NCBI RefSeq assembly: GCF_028550415.1
Contig: NZ_JAQQKX010000020.1
Span: 1-51,130 of the forward strand
Direction: 5' to 3'
DNA length: 51,130 nt
DNA from: Asticcacaulis aquaticus
GTDB lineage: Bacteria > Pseudomonadota > Alphaproteobacteria > Caulobacterales > Caulobacteraceae
This document shows, one piece after another, positions 26,063 to 34,914 of the stretch (positions are counted from its first letter, which is position 1; each line of letters begins with the position of its first letter). The translations under genes and the position numbers were made by a program. The notes beneath the pieces were generated by a model that did not search any database, had not been told where the DNA came from, and saw nothing but the letters and a program-made list of their open reading frames with translations.

Positions 26063-28303
26063 ATGCCCACCTATCTCCCGGAAGCCCTGAAATGGCTGCG
26101 CCGCGTCCTGACGGTCGCCGCTCCCATTGCTCTGTTCTGCCTGTTCTTCCACGTGGAGATTCTCGACCCGACGCGCATCGGCTGGCTGCTGGACGAAGAC
26201 TGGGGTCAGCACGTGCTGGGCTGGCACGCCTTCCGTAACGTGCCGTGGGCGTGGCCGTTCAACTATCAGAATCTGCTGGCCTGGCCGACGGGGATTTCGA
26301 TTATCTATACGGATTCCAATCCGTTTTTCTCGTTCATCTTCAAGGCCCTGAGCCCGATCCTGCCGGATAATTTCCAGTTTATTGGCCCGTGGTTCGGCCT
26401 GTGCGTCGCCATGCAGTTCTTCTTTGGTTACCGGCTGGTGCGTCCGCACGCACCGGGGCCGTGGGCCGCGCTGGCCGGGGCAGTCATCATGACCCTGCTG
26501 CCGGCGCTCTACTACCGTATGCGCCACGATACGCTGGTCGCACACTTCCTCATTCTGTGGACCCTGTGGATCTTCTTCAACGTCAAGAACGAGAAGCATA
26601 AGAACTGGTGGTACGCGGCGTCGCTCGGCGTTACCGGTTTCCTTCATCCCTACATGCTGTTCATGATGGCCGCCGTCTGGGGCGGCGACGTCCTGCGCAA
26701 ATTCATTCCTGCCGCGAAGGCGCTGGACCGCAAACAGATCCTGATCATTATCCGCGACTGCGCCCTGATCTTCGCCTGCCCGATGATTGCGCTGGGCATT
26801 TCCGGTGCCTATTCCGGCTCTTCTGCCGAAGCCAAGGGCTACGGGTTCTACTCGATGGGCCTGGATGCGCCGATCAATCCGGTGCAGCCCGACTTCTCCT
26901 TCTTCATCCGCTCGCACCCTCAGGACATGGGGCAGTATTTCGAAGGTTTCCAGTATATGGGCCTCGGCATTCTGGGCCTGCTGATCGGCGCGCTGCTGCT
27001 GTATCAGATCACCTTCTCCGCCCGGCAGGCGCGGCCGTTCATCGATAGCTGCAAGCCGCTGATCATTCCCTTCGTCTGCTTGCTGGTCATCGCCCTGTCC
27101 AACCACGTGCAGTTTTACGACATTACCCTGCTCAACATCCCGCTGCCGCCCTACGTGCTCGAAAAGCTGGCGGTGCTGCGCGCGTCGGGCCGGTTCTTCT
27201 GGCCGATCGCCTATACTCTGATGCTGATCGCGCTGGTCATCGTCTATAAGTCGCGGCCCAAGATCATGCAGGTCGCCCTGCCCGCCGTGATCGTCATTCA
27301 ACTGATCGACCTGCAGGGCTTCATCGCCGCCATGCGCGCCCAGACCGAACTGGCGCGTTCGACCGTCATCTACGATCAGGCGCCCGATCCCCTGTGGGAC
27401 AAGCTGATTTCCGGGGCGAAGGGCGTCGATTTCTACCCCGCGCAGGTCCATCTGAACGACAAGCTGTTCTATGAGATCACCTGGCGCGCGGTCTCTCAGA
27501 AGAAGCCGGTCAACACCATGTACATGGCCCGCGAAAACGTCGGCCAGCGCGCGATCGAACTCAAGGGCCGCGAAGCCTATCTCAACGGCGAGATCAATAA
27601 CGACAACCTGTACGTCTTCCTCAATCAGTGTCTGGCCCCGGCCAATCTGCAACCACTGATGCGCGAAGTAGACGGCGTATGGATCATCCCGCCGGCCTCG
27701 ATGCGCCACCTGCCGCTGGATCACCCCGAATGGAAGCCGATCAAGGCGCGTATGGGTCTGGGCTTCCTCAATCAGGGTTCGTGTCTGCTCGACAAGAACT
27801 GGGCCCCGCCCGAAGGCGACGGCGCCTGGACGTTGGGTAAACGCGCCGAAATGGTCATCCCGATTCAGGAGATTCAGTTCGAAAACGACATCCGTCCGGT
27901 CAAGCCGTCGCTTCGCATGGTCGCCAAGAGCTTCTATCGCCCGATGACCGTCGATGTCCTCATCAACGGCGTCAAGCGCGGCACGATGGAACTCGAAAAA
28001 ATACGCTCCTATCAGGACATTCCCCTGCCACCGTCGGTCTTCAATCGCAAGGATATGAAGGTCACCTTCCTCATCCACGACCCCCTGTCGCTCAAGGATG
28101 TCGGCCGCGGCGACGACGAGCGCCTGCTGGGGATGAAGCTGTTCCGCCTGACCCTTGAGGACGCCGCCGTGCGCGAAAAGGCCGAGGCGGAAAAACAGGC
28201 GAAAATCGCCGAGGCGCAAAAAGACATCAAGGCAGCGGTGCAAACCGAGTCCCCCGGTATCGCGGCGGGTCAGCAGGCGGTCAAAACACCCGCGAAACCG
28301 TAA
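26063..28303 (+). CDS. Large polytopic membrane protein, GT-C/DUF6311-like
   Basis: A 746-residue protein with about ten hydrophobic helices in the first 430 residues, then a roughly 300-residue soluble part. The first extracytoplasmic loop contains LLDEDWGQHVLGWHAF, an acidic pattern as in GT-C glycosyltransferases such as YfhO/PMT-like enzymes. The overall layout fits the DUF6311 group, which I name tentatively. Its tail is alanine/lysine-rich and probably coiled (EKAEAEKQAKIAEAQKD). A role in transferring sugars to a cell-envelope polymer is inferred. No other glycan genes lie nearby. The ATG at 26063 has weak ribosome binding. Confidence 0.6.
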   Translation: MPTYLPEALKWLRRVLTVAAPIALFCLFFHVEILDPTRIGWLLDEDWGQHVLGWHAFRNVPWAWPFNYQNLLAWPTGISIIYTDSNPFFSFIFKALSPILPDNFQFIGPWFGLCVAMQFFFGYRLVRPHAPGPWAALAGAVIMTLLPALYYRMRHDTLVAHFLILWTLWIFFNVKNEKHKNWWYAASLGVTGFLHPYMLFMMAAVWGGDVLRKFIPAAKALDRKQILIIIRDCALIFACPMIALGISGAYSGSSAEAKGYGFYSMGLDAPINPVQPDFSFFIRSHPQDMGQYFEGFQYMGLGILGLLIGALLLYQITFSARQARPFIDSCKPLIIPFVCLLVIALSNHVQFYDITLLNIPLPPYVLEKLAVLRASGRFFWPIAYTLMLIALVIVYKSRPKIMQVALPAVIVIQLIDLQGFIAAMRAQTELARSTVIYDQAPDPLWDKLISGAKGVDFYPAQVHLNDKLFYEITWRAVSQKKPVNTMYMARENVGQRAIELKGREAYLNGEINNDNLYVFLNQCLAPANLQPLMREVDGVWIIPPASMRHLPLDHPEWKPIKARMGLGFLNQGSCLLDKNWAPPEGDGAWTLGKRAEMVIPIQEIQFENDIRPVKPSLRMVAKSFYRPMTVDVLINGVKRGTMELEKIRSYQDIPLPPSVFNRKDMKVTFLIHDPLSLKDVGRGDDERLLGMKLFRLTLEDAAVREKAEAEKQAKIAEAQKDIKAAVQTESPGIAAGQQAVKTPAKP

Positions 28304-28516
28304 GGAAAGCCGCCTTGAAATAGGGGGTTTAATCCGTGCACGAAACGGGATATAAGACGCCCCCCGAACGCAAGGGAAAGCTATGCCGATTATAGGCGAA
28401 GCCATCTTGCGCCGGGTAAAAACCGTATCTATCTTTCGTCAACCGGTCGCAGGCACCCTCGACCGCCGTTGATTTTTTTGTCTTCACTCAGGGTGTAATT
28501 AAGAAAACAATCGCAC

Positions 28517-28990
28517 ATGGAAAAAGTGCCGATGACCGGCGCGGGCTATCAGGCCCTCGACGATGAACTTAAGCGTTTGAAGCAGGTCGAGCGTCCGTCC
28601 GTGATCGCCGCCATTGCCGAAGCCCGTTCGCACGGCGATCTTTCGGAAAACGCTGAATATCACGCCGCCAAGGAGCGTCAGGGCTGGATCGAAGGTCAGA
28701 TCGCCGAGATCGAGGACAAGATCAGCCGCGCTCAGGTGATCGACGTATCGAAACTGTCGGGTCAGAACATCAAGTTCGGCGCGACCGTCACCGTGGTCGA
28801 TGAAGACACCGAGGAAGAGGGCCGCTATCAGGTCGTCGGCGAGCACGAGGCCGATGTGAAGTCGGGCAAGATTTCGCTGACCTCGCCGCTGTCGCGCGCC
28901 ATGATCGGCAAGGAAGTCGGCGACGTGGTCGAAGTGACGACGCCCGCAGGCGTGAAGGCCTACGAAATCCTCAAGGTCGAATGGATCTAA
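28517..28990 (+). CDS. greA: Transcript cleavage factor GreA
   Basis: A 157-residue protein that rescues backtracked RNA polymerase by stimulating cleavage of the nascent RNA. The N-terminal coiled coil with the acidic tip in [14 protein letters not shown] (about 38-51) is clear, followed by the FKBP-like domain with [21 protein letters not shown] and [18 protein letters not shown]. Length is normal. The start at 28517 (ATG) gives [10 protein letters not shown], typical of alphaproteobacterial GreA. A REP-like hairpin follows 9 bp after the stop and may end its transcript. Confidence 0.96.
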   Translation: MEKVPMTGAGYQALDDELKRLKQVERPSVIAAIAEARSHGDLSENAEYHAAKERQGWIEGQIAEIEDKISRAQVIDVSKLSGQNIKFGATVTVVDEDTEEEGRYQVVGEHEADVKSGKISLTSPLSRAMIGKEVGDVVEVTTPAGVKAYEILKVEWI

Positions 28991-28999
28991 TTCGATTTC

Positions 29000-29053
29000 C
29001 CTTCTCCCCGTTCTACGGGGAGAAGGTGCCGCACAGCGGCGGATGAGGGGCAA
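29000..29053. repeat. REP-like palindromic element R5
   Basis: CCTTCTCCCCGT (29000-29011) pairs with ACGGGGAGAAGG (29015-29026), followed by GCCGCACAGCGGC and GGATGAGGGGCAA. Compare the element at 12321, which has the same CCTTCTCCC stem and GGATGAGGGG tail. The element lies between greA and the ELM1-like gene and its last bases act as the latter's ribosome binding region. Confidence 0.8.
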
Positions 29054-30100
29054 TTGCTCAACGCACCCATTACCACCGAAGACTCCCTGAAAATCCCCCG
29101 GCACGGCCAACTGGTCGTCTGGGCGGTATCGGACGGGCGCGCGGGTATCCATAATCAGGTTCTGGGTCTTGCCGAAGCCATTGCCGACCTGACCCCGGCC
29201 AATGTCGTGGTGCGCCATATTCGCTACCGCCGGATGTTCGATCGCTGGCCGACCTTTCTGCGCCTGTTTCCGCACCTGATGCTGAAACGCGATTCCGACC
29301 CCGTCGGCCGTCCTTGGCCCGATATCTGGATCGCCGCCGGACGCGCCACCCTGCCCCATTCGAAGCGCGTCAAAAAACTGAGCAACGGCCAGACCCTCGT
29401 CGTGCAGCTTCAGGACCCGCGCGAAGCCTCCAAACGCTTCGACATGGTCATTGCCCCCCTGCACGATCAGGTGAAGGGCGATAACGTCCTGTCGATTCAA
29501 GGTTCGACCCACCGCGTGACGCCGGAACGCCTCAAACGCGAAGCCGCGCCGTGGGCAGAGCGCCTGTCCGCCTTTGACGGCCCCTTCCTCACCGTCCTGA
29601 TCGGCGGCAAGTCGAAGAGCCATACGATCAGCGCCGAGCGCGCCGAAGCCCTCGTTCAGCAGATTCGCATCGCCGTCAAAAGCAAGAAAGCCACCCTGCT
29701 CCTTAGCGTGTCGCGCCGCACGCCCGACGATGCGCGTAAGGTGCTGATGGAGGGGCTGAAAGACCTGCCGGGCATTCTTTACGACGGCAAGGGTGAGAAC
29801 CCCTATTTCGCCTTTCTCAACGCCGCCGATTTCCTGATGGTGACCGAGGATTCCGTCAATATGGCCGCCGAGGCCAGCGCCACCGGCAAACCGGTCCATA
29901 TCCTCAGCATGGATGCGCGCGGTTCCGGCGCCAAGTTCGGGCGCTTTCATCAGGGATTGCAGGATTATGGTGCCGCCCGTCCGTGGTCGGGCGAGCTGCG
30001 CCAATGGAAATATACGCCGCTGAATGAAACGCGCCGCGCCGCCGAGGCCGTGCTGGCGCTTTATGCCGAAAAACACCCGGACCGCCGCGCAAAAGGGTGA
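29054..30100 (+). CDS. ELM1-like (DUF1022) protein
   Basis: A 348-residue protein of the family named after plant mitochondrial fission factor ELM1, common in alphaproteobacteria. Family features include VVWAVSDGRAGIHNQVLGLAEA at the N-terminus, IAAGRATLPHSKRVK, QLQDPR, LIGGKSKSHTIS and VTEDSVNMAAEA near the C-terminus. The fold looks like a GT-B glycosyltransferase, so a nucleotide-sugar enzyme for the envelope is plausible, but function is not established. The TTG start at 29054 follows GAGGGGC from the REP element; I found no better in-frame start. Confidence 0.8.
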   Translation: MLNAPITTEDSLKIPRHGQLVVWAVSDGRAGIHNQVLGLAEAIADLTPANVVVRHIRYRRMFDRWPTFLRLFPHLMLKRDSDPVGRPWPDIWIAAGRATLPHSKRVKKLSNGQTLVVQLQDPREASKRFDMVIAPLHDQVKGDNVLSIQGSTHRVTPERLKREAAPWAERLSAFDGPFLTVLIGGKSKSHTISAERAEALVQQIRIAVKSKKATLLLSVSRRTPDDARKVLMEGLKDLPGILYDGKGENPYFAFLNAADFLMVTEDSVNMAAEASATGKPVHILSMDARGSGAKFGRFHQGLQDYGAARPWSGELRQWKYTPLNETRRAAEAVLALYAEKHPDRRAKG

Positions 30101-30177
30101 CAAGCGGCGGCGCGGTGATTATCTAAGGGCCGATATTTGTGAGGGCGCGACTCGCCCTGTTTCTCCGAGACCACACC

Positions 30178-31164
30178 ATGACCACGCCCCGTCCCCTTCG
30201 TTGCGCCATTATCGGTTCCGGCCCTGCCGGCTGGACCGCCGCCATCTATGCGGCGCGCGGCCTGCTCAACCCGGTGGTCTTCACCGGACCTCAGACGGGC
30301 GGGCAACTGACCATCACCACCGACGTCGAGAACTATCCCGGCTTTTCCGAGGTGATCCAGGGCCCGTGGCTGATGGATCAGATGCGCGCTCAGGCCGAGC
30401 ATATGGGCACAGAGGTCATCAGCGACATCGTGACCAAGGCCGATTTGTCGCGCCGGCCGTTCCTGCTGGAAACCGACTCGGGCCTGCAATATCTGGCCGA
30501 AACCGTCATCATCTCGACCGGCGCTCAGGCTAAGTGGCTGGGCCTCGACTCGGAAAAGACCTATCAAGGCTTCGGCGTCTCGGCCTGCGCGACCTGCGAC
30601 GGCTTCTTCTACCGCAACAAGGTCGTGGCCGTGGTCGGCGGCGGCAATACGGCGGTTGAGGAAGCCCTGTTCCTGACCAAGTTCGCCGCCAAGGTTTACC
30701 TGATCCACCGCCGTGACAGCGTGCGCTCGGAAAAAATCCTCGCCGAACGGATGCTGGCCGAACCCAAGATCGAGCCGATCTGGGATACGGCGATCGACGA
30801 GGTGCTGGGCGAAACCAATGAATACGGCGGGCTGGGTGTTACCGGCGTGCGCCTGAAGAACGTCCTGACCGGCGATAAGCGTGAACTGCCGCTCGACGGC
30901 GTGTTCATCGCCATCGGCCACGCCCCGTCCTCGCAACTGTTCCAGGGCCAGCTTGAGACCAATTCCGGCGGCTACCTCAAGGTCGAACCCGGCACGCCAA
31001 AAACCGCTATCAAGGGCGTCTTTGCCGCAGGCGACGTGACCGACGACGTCTATCGTCAGGCCGTCACCGCGGCAGGCATGGGCTGCATGGCTGCCCTCGA
31101 AGCCGTGCGCCTGCTGGCTGAAGAAGACCACCATAAGCAGGACGAGAAAATCGGCGTTTGGTAG
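30178..31164 (+). CDS. trxB: Thioredoxin reductase
   Basis: A 328-residue flavoprotein that passes electrons from NADPH via FAD and a redox disulfide to thioredoxin. The FAD motif GSGPAG is at 13-18, the active disulfide CATC at 137-140, the NADPH motif GGGNTAVEEA follows, and the C-terminal FAD motif is GVFAAGDVTDDVYRQAVTAAGMG. I chose the ATG at 30178; an earlier frame adds 13 residues before the beta strand. It stands between the ELM1-like gene and the AT-rich gene at 31183. Confidence 0.96.
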   Translation: MTTPRPLRCAIIGSGPAGWTAAIYAARGLLNPVVFTGPQTGGQLTITTDVENYPGFSEVIQGPWLMDQMRAQAEHMGTEVISDIVTKADLSRRPFLLETDSGLQYLAETVIISTGAQAKWLGLDSEKTYQGFGVSACATCDGFFYRNKVVAVVGGGNTAVEEALFLTKFAAKVYLIHRRDSVRSEKILAERMLAEPKIEPIWDTAIDEVLGETNEYGGLGVTGVRLKNVLTGDKRELPLDGVFIAIGHAPSSQLFQGQLETNSGGYLKVEPGTPKTAIKGVFAAGDVTDDVYRQAVTAAGMGCMAALEAVRLLAEEDHHKQDEKIGVW

Positions 31165-31182
31165 TTTGAGAGGGGGGATTCG

Positions 31183-32187
31183 ATGCAACTGCCTAAACTT
31201 GGTAAGCTTTTAATACTCAAGGCTGCGGAAGTGTGGGGAAACGAGCCTCAGATTTTTACGCCATGGTTGTCACAGAACTTAGAATTGCTGTCTGAAGCTT
31301 TGCAGATAGAAGAGTTAGAACTTAAGGGAACTGAAGTCTCAGCTGGAGACTTCAGACTGGACATACTGGCTGAAGATGGTGAAGGCTTTCCAGTCATCAT
31401 TGAAAATCAGTTTGGCGCGACAGATCATAAACATCTTGGGCAACTTATCAGTTATGTTGCCAGCTTAAAGAATCGCGCAACAGTCGTTTGGGTGGCTGAA
31501 AGATTTAAAGAAGATCATAGAGCCGCTATAGACTGGCTAAATTCCAGCACATCAGAAGATTATGACTTTTTTGCCGTTGAAGTCGAGGCACTTAAAATCG
31601 GCGATAGCGACCCCGCTCCTTATTTCAATGTGGTTGCTAAACCTAATAACTGGGCAAGAAATGTTCGCGCAGTTTCAAGACAAACCTCTACCGGAGAATT
31701 AGCTAGCAGACACCATATGCGAATAAGCTATTGGGCGTCATTTGCCGAGTATTTGCGGGCGAAAAACAGTAAATTTCAAATTCGTCGACAAAATAAAGAC
31801 CATTGGTTTGAGTTCCCTATTGGCCGCAGCGGCATTGTAATTAGCTCTACGATTACGACGAAGGGGCGAATTGGCGTCGAACTCTACCTGCATAAAGATC
31901 CTTTGAAAGCCGGTATAAGACAATTGAAAGCGGATAAAACTGCAATCGAACAAGAATTTGGAGAAGCCTTAGATTGGCAGGAACTGCTTGGAAAAAAGGC
32001 TAGCCGTATTGCTGTTTTCAAAACCGATTCCGACCCTTCTGATGAAAACAGCTATTCTGAGTTACATGATTGGATGCTTGATCGTATGGAACGCTTTCAA
32101 CGCGTCTTTGGCCAGCGTGTAAAACAATTGAACTTGGAGCTATCAGATACATCTGAGGATAATGTTGATCCTGAAGATATCATCTAA
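31183..32187 (+). CDS. Orphan PD-(D/E)XK-like nuclease with DUF4268-type C-terminus
   Basis: A 334-residue protein. Residues 55-90 contain DFRLDILAED...VIIENQ and DHKHLGQLISY, fitting a PD-(D/E)XK core with Asp60, Glu74 and Gln76 (Gln replacing the usual Lys). The second half has HWFEFPIGRSG and VELYLHKDP, as in DUF4268 proteins. Base composition is clearly lower in GC than all neighbours and codon use differs, which indicates recent acquisition. It lies 18 bp after trxB without partner genes. A defence or restriction-related nuclease role is plausible from family habits but not shown. The ATG at 31183 has GAGGGGG upstream. Confidence 0.7.
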   Translation: MQLPKLGKLLILKAAEVWGNEPQIFTPWLSQNLELLSEALQIEELELKGTEVSAGDFRLDILAEDGEGFPVIIENQFGATDHKHLGQLISYVASLKNRATVVWVAERFKEDHRAAIDWLNSSTSEDYDFFAVEVEALKIGDSDPAPYFNVVAKPNNWARNVRAVSRQTSTGELASRHHMRISYWASFAEYLRAKNSKFQIRRQNKDHWFEFPIGRSGIVISSTITTKGRIGVELYLHKDPLKAGIRQLKADKTAIEQEFGEALDWQELLGKKASRIAVFKTDSDPSDENSYSELHDWMLDRMERFQRVFGQRVKQLNLELSDTSEDNVDPEDII

Positions 32188-32263
32188 TATCGCCACACCC
32201 GTGATTTGACTCCCGGCTCCTTTTAGGCTTTTAGCTGCGCCTTGATCCCTTAAGGCTTCCACT

Positions 32264-32824
32264 GTGCAAATCCAGTTCACCCGTCGTTTTTCCATGGCCC
32301 ATCGCCTGCGCGCCGACCGTTCGTCGAAGTGCGCGACCCCGCATGGCCATAACGAATTCGTCAAGGTGACCCTGAAAGCCAAATCCGCCGACACAGTGAA
32401 GTGGGGGCAGTCCAACTATGCCCAAAGCTTCGACCTGCTTAAACGCGACTGGCACCGCTTCGTCGATGATGCGCTCGACCATGCGTTTCAGCTCGGTCAC
32501 GACGACCCGATGATCGGGTTTTTCAAAGCGCATGAGCCGGACCTCCTGCCGCGTCTGCTGGTCATTTCCGGCGATCCGACCACCGAAGCCGTGGCGCTGG
32601 CGCTCTATTACAAGCTCAACGCTATCCTCCGCACCCACGTGCCGGATTTCGAATGCGTGCGCTTCGAGATCGAAGAAACACCCACCAACAGCGTCATCCT
32701 GACACCGGACGACCTGATCGGTGCGCCGCGTCTGGCCGACTGGTGCCACCGTGCCGATATGAGCCTCAACGATATTCTCACGCCGGATCAATGGGCGCAG
32801 CCGAAGGGCGACACATGTACCTGA
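32264..32824 (+). CDS. 6-pyruvoyl-tetrahydropterin synthase / QueD-like protein
   Basis: A 186-residue T-fold enzyme acting on dihydroneopterin triphosphate. Zinc ligands His13 (MAHRL), His27 and His29 (HGHN) are visible, with Cys23 placed as in the QueD motif CxxxHGH. At 186 residues it is longer than typical QueD (about 120), with an extended C-terminus (LADWCHRADMSLNDILTPDQ). The start is GTG at 32264. Its stop overlaps folB by 10 bp, linking it to pterin metabolism; queuosine precursor or folate-bypass roles are both possible. The retained Cys argues for QueD-type chemistry rather than PTPS-III. Confidence 0.78.
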   Translation: MQIQFTRRFSMAHRLRADRSSKCATPHGHNEFVKVTLKAKSADTVKWGQSNYAQSFDLLKRDWHRFVDDALDHAFQLGHDDPMIGFFKAHEPDLLPRLLVISGDPTTEAVALALYYKLNAILRTHVPDFECVRFEIEETPTNSVILTPDDLIGAPRLADWCHRADMSLNDILTPDQWAQPKGDTCT

Positions 32825-33168
32825 AATCCCGCCACGTCTTTGTCGAGGGCCTGAGGGTCGAGGCCGCCATCGGCATCTACGACTACGAACACGGCCGCAC
32901 CCAGCCCCTGATCATCGACGCCGACATCACCATCGGCTTGCACGAAATCAAGGGCCTGAAGGACACGCTGAACTACGAGATGGTGGGCAATCTGGCGCGC
33001 GACATCATCGCCGTCGGCCATATCAAACTGGTTGAAACCCTGGCCGAAGACCTCGCCCGCGCGGTGCTGGATCTACCGCAAGCCCTCGAAGTCCGCATCC
33101 GGATTTCCAAGCCCGAAGCGCTGAAAGACGCCGACCGTTCGGGCTGCGTCGTGGTTTTCACCAAGTGA
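32815..33168 (+). CDS. folB: Dihydroneopterin aldolase
   Basis: A 117-residue T-fold enzyme that splits dihydroneopterin into 6-hydroxymethyl-dihydropterin and glycolaldehyde for folate synthesis. VEAAIGIYDYEHGRTQPLIID is the typical N-terminal signature, DTLNYEMV the substrate region, VETLAEDLA follows, and RISKPEAL carries the likely catalytic lysine. The ATG at 32815 with GAAGGGC upstream overlaps the preceding stop; its own TGA overlaps the next GTG. The three genes thus form one coupled unit. Confidence 0.88.
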   Translation: MYLKSRHVFVEGLRVEAAIGIYDYEHGRTQPLIIDADITIGLHEIKGLKDTLNYEMVGNLARDIIAVGHIKLVETLAEDLARAVLDLPQALEVRIRISKPEALKDADRSGCVVVFTK

Positions 33169-33716
33169 CCCCTCTCGGCTATAAAGCCCATCTGGCCCTG
33201 ATGGCGCGCTATAATCAGTGGATGAACGGCAAGGTGCTGACCCTGATGGCCGATCATCCCGAGCGCGACTTCACCGAGAATCGCGGCGGCTTTTTCAAGT
33301 CCGTGTGGGGCGCACTCAACCACCTGATCGTCGCCGACATCATCTGGCTGGCGCGGATGACGAAGCACCCGAGCGGTCACCTGCTGCTACCGGTCCTCGA
33401 CCTGCCGAAACCGGCGGGCCTGACGGATATCCTCTACGAAGATTATCAGTCCTATGCCGCACCCCGCCGGGCGTTGGACGAACTGCTGATCGCCTATGTC
33501 GATAGCCTGAACGAGGACGACATCGCCTCGACCTTTACCTATAGCCGCGCCAATGGCGAAACCCATACCAAGGTGCTTGGCCTGACGCTCAGCCACGTTT
33601 TCAATCATCAGACCCATCACCGTGGCCAGATCACCACGCTTTTCACGCAGATGGGCCTTGATATAGGCGTGACGGACGTGCACCTTCTGGTGCCAGAACT
33701 TACCCCCGAACCCTGA
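33165..33716 (+). CDS. DinB-family four-helix-bundle protein
   Basis: A 183-residue DinB/YfiT-like metal-binding protein. MARYNQWMNGKV opens helix one, LNHLIVADIIWLARM carries the first metal histidine and SHVFNHQTHHRGQITTLF the last two. Family members are often thiol-dependent transferases or damage-inducible proteins; the substrate is unknown. The GTG start overlaps the folB stop as GTGA, so it is coupled to the pterin genes. Confidence 0.85.
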   Translation: MTPLGYKAHLALMARYNQWMNGKVLTLMADHPERDFTENRGGFFKSVWGALNHLIVADIIWLARMTKHPSGHLLLPVLDLPKPAGLTDILYEDYQSYAAPRRALDELLIAYVDSLNEDDIASTFTYSRANGETHTKVLGLTLSHVFNHQTHHRGQITTLFTQMGLDIGVTDVHLLVPELTPEP

Positions 33717-33726
33717 TCAGGAACCG

Positions 33727-34125
33727 ATGACCGCCAATACCCCCGCCCCGGCCCGCGAAAAAATCAGTGACAAGCGTATCGTGCCGGTCATCAACTATCT
33801 GCTGTTCTTCATCTTCCTGATGACGGCGGGCATTTCAGGCCTCCCGGCCATTACCCTGATCTACCTGTTTCAGGACGAAGCCCCCGACTGGCTCAAGAGC
33901 CACTATCAGTTTCAGAAACGCACCTTCTGGATCGGTATCATCGCCGTCGTGGCCCTGTTTGTGCTGACCGGTATCGGCCGTTCGGTGGCGCACCCGATCA
34001 CCGCCGCCATCGTCTGGATCGGTTTTACGGCGGTCTTCTTCTGGACGATTGGTCGCAGCGTGATGGGCTTCAACCATATCTTCCACAAACGCGCCTATCC
34101 CAACCCGAAAAGCTGGCTGGTTTAA
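33727..34125 (+). CDS. Small integral membrane protein, Tic20/DUF4870-like
   Basis: A 132-residue protein with three or four membrane segments (about 24-49, 68-85 and 91-112) and polar ends. The arrangement, with YQFQKRTFW before the second helix, resembles the Tic20/DUF4870 group of small membrane proteins of unknown function. It begins 10 bp after the DinB-type stop, with CAGGAACCG upstream, so it may belong to the same transcript. It converges on the lipoprotein gene. Confidence 0.65.
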   Translation: MTANTPAPAREKISDKRIVPVINYLLFFIFLMTAGISGLPAITLIYLFQDEAPDWLKSHYQFQKRTFWIGIIAVVALFVLTGIGRSVAHPITAAIVWIGFTAVFFWTIGRSVMGFNHIFHKRAYPNPKSWLV

Positions 34126-34135
34126 GCCGTAAGAC

Positions 34136-34741
34136 CTACTGCCCCGGCTCTTTCCCCGCCATATCGAACAGGTTGAAGGTCACATCCCCCGGCAGGATCA
34201 CATCGCCAGGTTTCTGCTCGGCCTTGCATGCCCCCAGACGCTTCGACAGGATCGTCATATTGACCACGCGGTTCATGTGCGGCACGGCAGCGCCCGTCGT
34301 CTGCGAGCGCAGGGTCATGGTGTAGTTGCTGGTATAGTCGCCGGTGATCTTGCCCGAGATTTCCATCGTCCCGCCGGTGCCCATATTGCATTCGGCCAGA
34401 ATACCCCACGAGCCGTCTTCGAGGTGACTGACCGTATTTTTCTGGCAGCGGTCGCCATTGAGATCGGTCCCGGTAATCCCCAGTTGCTTTTCGGTCGCCG
34501 CATCGATGCATATCTGCATGGTCTGGGCCTGAGCCTCGGAGCCTTCTTCGCTCATGGTCATGTCCCACAGGCCGGGCTTGCGTAACGGCAGGACGTCCAT
34601 GGGTTTGGGCGCGGGTTTCGGGGCTTCGACGACCGCGGCTTCGGGTTCGGGCGCCTTTTCCTTCTTGCCGCAGCCCGCCAGCAACGACAACACCGCCACG
34701 ACGGGCGCGACGGACAGGAACAGCCAACGATATCCGCGCAT
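34136..34741 (-). CDS. DUF3617-domain lipoprotein
   Basis: A 201-residue predicted lipoprotein. The signal peptide ends in the lipobox LLAGC, so Cys23 or so would be acylated; a proline/alanine linker follows (EPEAAVVEAPKPAPKP). The rest matches DUF3617: RKPGLWDMTMS, QICIDAATEKQLG, DRCQKNTVSHLEDGSW and YTSNYTMTL. Family function is unknown; it is a periplasmic or outer-membrane protein. I chose the ATG at 34741 with GGGGAGGAAAC upstream; the longer open frame has no signal. Confidence 0.83.
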   Translation of the reverse strand: MRGYRWLFLSVAPVVAVLSLLAGCGKKEKAPEPEAAVVEAPKPAPKPMDVLPLRKPGLWDMTMSEEGSEAQAQTMQICIDAATEKQLGITGTDLNGDRCQKNTVSHLEDGSWGILAECNMGTGGTMEISGKITGDYTSNYTMTLRSQTTGAAVPHMNRVVNMTILSKRLGACKAEQKPGDVILPGDVTFNLFDMAGKEPGQ

Positions 34742-34914
34742 TGTTTCGTTTCCTCCCCGGTTTTGGCCGTCCCGCAAATTTACGCGAGGACAACGCGAAA
34801 ATAGTAGAGGAAAACGCCCAACAAGCGAGTCGAATAATGACGCGAAGTCAATTTGTCGCCGTTTCAAACGGCGAACCGATGCGCCGGGTCATCGAAAAGC
34901 GCAACGAGCCGCTG

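Noticed and set aside
26009-28405. 798-codon frame antisense to the membrane protein gene
   Set aside because: No hydrophobic or domain pattern, while the plus-strand frame has clear membrane helices.
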